In this document: one piece after another, positions 63,261 through 64,000 of the stretch | How positions within the stretch are numbered: position 1 is the first letter of the stretch | Layout: every line of letters begins with the position of its first letter | Source: Candidatus Electronema sp. | Lineage (GTDB): Bacteria > Desulfobacterota > Desulfobulbia > Desulfobulbales > Desulfobulbaceae | NCBI GenBank assembly: GCA_026645415.1 | Contig: JAPEVH010000014.1 | Location: 1-64,000 of the forward strand | DNA length: 64,000 bases | Direction: 5' to 3' | Position numbers and translations under genes: made by a program | Notes under the pieces: generated by a model | Told to the model about the DNA's origin: nothing | Database searches by the model: none | What the model saw: the letters and a program-made list of their open reading frames with translations, nothing else

Positions 63261-64000
63261 TTACGATTTGTTCTCTGCGGCTTGCTGTTCTGGCTCTGGC
63301 AGCGGTAGATGACAGGTATCAAGCAGCGCAGCTACTCGCTGCTGAAGCAGTGTTGCCAGCTCCTGCTTATCTTTGGCGTTAAAATTGCTGACTGAAAGCG
63401 GTGTACCAATGCGCAAGACCACCTCACCGCCCCGCGAGAGCAGTTTTCCTTTGGGTATTACCTGATGGGTACCATTAAAACCTACTGGCACTACTTCCAC
63501 GCCAGCCTTGAGAGCCAGCATAATTGCGCCGGTTTTAAAAGGCTGGAGATGCCCATCAAAACTGCGGGTCCCTTCAGGAAAAAGAATTACTGAGCTGCCA
63601 TGAGCAATGCGTTCTGCTGCTGCTAGGAGACTTTTCATCGCTCCGCGCCCGTGCGAACGATCAATAGGGATAAAATCAACCGACTGCATGGCTGAACCAA
63701 AGATTGGAATGGCAAACAGCTCTTTTTTGGCGATCCAGCGAAAATCATGGCCAATATAACCTTGAAAAGCAAGTATGTCTGCCATGCTTGCATGATTACC
63801 AATAAAAATATAGGTTTTAGCAGGATCAAGCTGCTCGCGGCCTTCCACTCGTACCTGAATATTAGCGATTCGGCAAAGCAATCGTCCCCAGAAACAGGGA
63901 AACTGCTGGGCCTTGGCCTTAGAACGACGGAAGCAGCGCACATCAGCTACTGCGCTAAGACAGACCGCCGCAGTCAGAGGTGGAATAGTAAGCAAAGCCA
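63261..64000 (-). CDS. plsC: PlsC-type 1-acylglycerol-3-phosphate acyltransferase, 5' end cut
   Basis: The frame is open to the window edge, so the true start is probably outside. Visible motifs are I NHASMADIL (H-x4-D), II FIPIDRS, III FPEGTRS and IV VVPVGFNGT. It transfers an acyl chain to the sn-2 position of lysophosphatidic acid to make phosphatidic acid at the inner membrane. An N-terminal hydrophobic stretch (TIPPLTAAVCLSAVADV) may be the membrane anchor. It lies about 90 bases upstream of bamA on the same strand and may share its transcript. Confidence 0.88.
   Translation of the reverse strand, partial: ALLTIPPLTAAVCLSAVADVRCFRRSKAKAQQFPCFWGRLLCRIANIQVRVEGREQLDPAKTYIFIGNHASMADILAFQGYIGHDFRWIAKKELFAIPIFGSAMQSVDFIPIDRSHGRGAMKSLLAAAERIAHGSSVILFPEGTRSFDGHLQPFKTGAIMLALKAGVEVVPVGFNGTHQVIPKGKLLSRGGEVVLRIGTPLSVSNFNAKDKQELATLLQQRVAALLDTCHLPLPEPEQQAAENKS

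Noticed and set aside
1-64000. tRNA, rRNA or prophage genes
   Set aside because: Reading both strands, no cloverleaf-like gene, rRNA segment, integrase or phage structural gene was recognised.

Overview
The window looks like a chromosomal segment of an anaerobic, sulfur-metabolising Gram-negative bacterium, most likely a deltaproteobacterium of the Desulfobulbales type. This is inference from gene content: a nickel CO dehydrogenase (CooS) with a CooF-like ferredoxin, rubredoxin, a persulfide-sensor-like ArsR regulator, BamA and AsmA-type outer-membrane proteins, a c-type heme sensor, and a roadblock/two-CW signalling cluster. Cable bacteria would fit, but nothing here proves it. No rRNA, tRNA, CRISPR array or complete insertion sequence was found.

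Layout. 0-5.6 kb: a partial DUF2442-like gene, an orphan YgiT-type zinc-finger gene, a 21-bp-period array of quasi-palindromes, an OLD-like ATPase, and an RND/MMPL exporter behind a YgaV/SqrR-like repressor with its own palindrome. 5.7-16.3 kb: housekeeping and envelope genes (rubredoxin, SYLF protein, TerC, a HAD protein, CrcB, a giant AsmA-like protein). Seven tandem 23-bp repeats sit in front of a GlcD-type FAD oxidase. 16.4-24.5 kb: a signalling block with an orphan periplasmic binding protein, two histidine kinases, a REC-only regulator, a two-CW protein, two roadblock proteins and a V4R-like protein. 24.6-30 kb: RlmKL, a NUDIX hydrolase, a heme-binding Tll0287-like HAMP protein and a large secreted collagen-like protein.

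30.5-52.2 kb is an accessory island built on a Ter/TerY-P stress system: two TerD proteins, three TerY von Willebrand proteins, an AIM24 protein, a PP2C phosphatase, a protein kinase and a P-type Ca2+ ATPase. Between these genes lie modules known from defence: a MntA-HepT toxin-antitoxin pair bracketed by two inverted copies of one 205-bp MITE (each with a perfect 8-bp target duplication), an AT-rich SIR2 gene, a lone C5-cytosine methyltransferase, and an AT-rich OLD nuclease plus UvrD helicase pair (Gabija-like). A second 21-bp-period array lies directly upstream of a fibronectin-III gene and in its reading frame.

52.2-64 kb returns to core metabolism: PurB with a DUF4911 protein, the CooS-CooF-flavoprotein operon, a stand-alone AICAR transformylase, two small proteins, BamA with an extra N-terminal domain, and a PlsC-type acyltransferase cut by the window end.

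A working model (inference): TerD/TerY proteins and the kinase/phosphatase pair form a phosphorylation-controlled, calcium-linked stress sensor. The SIR2, OLD/UvrD and MntA-HepT genes would be effectors that joined the same island by transfer.
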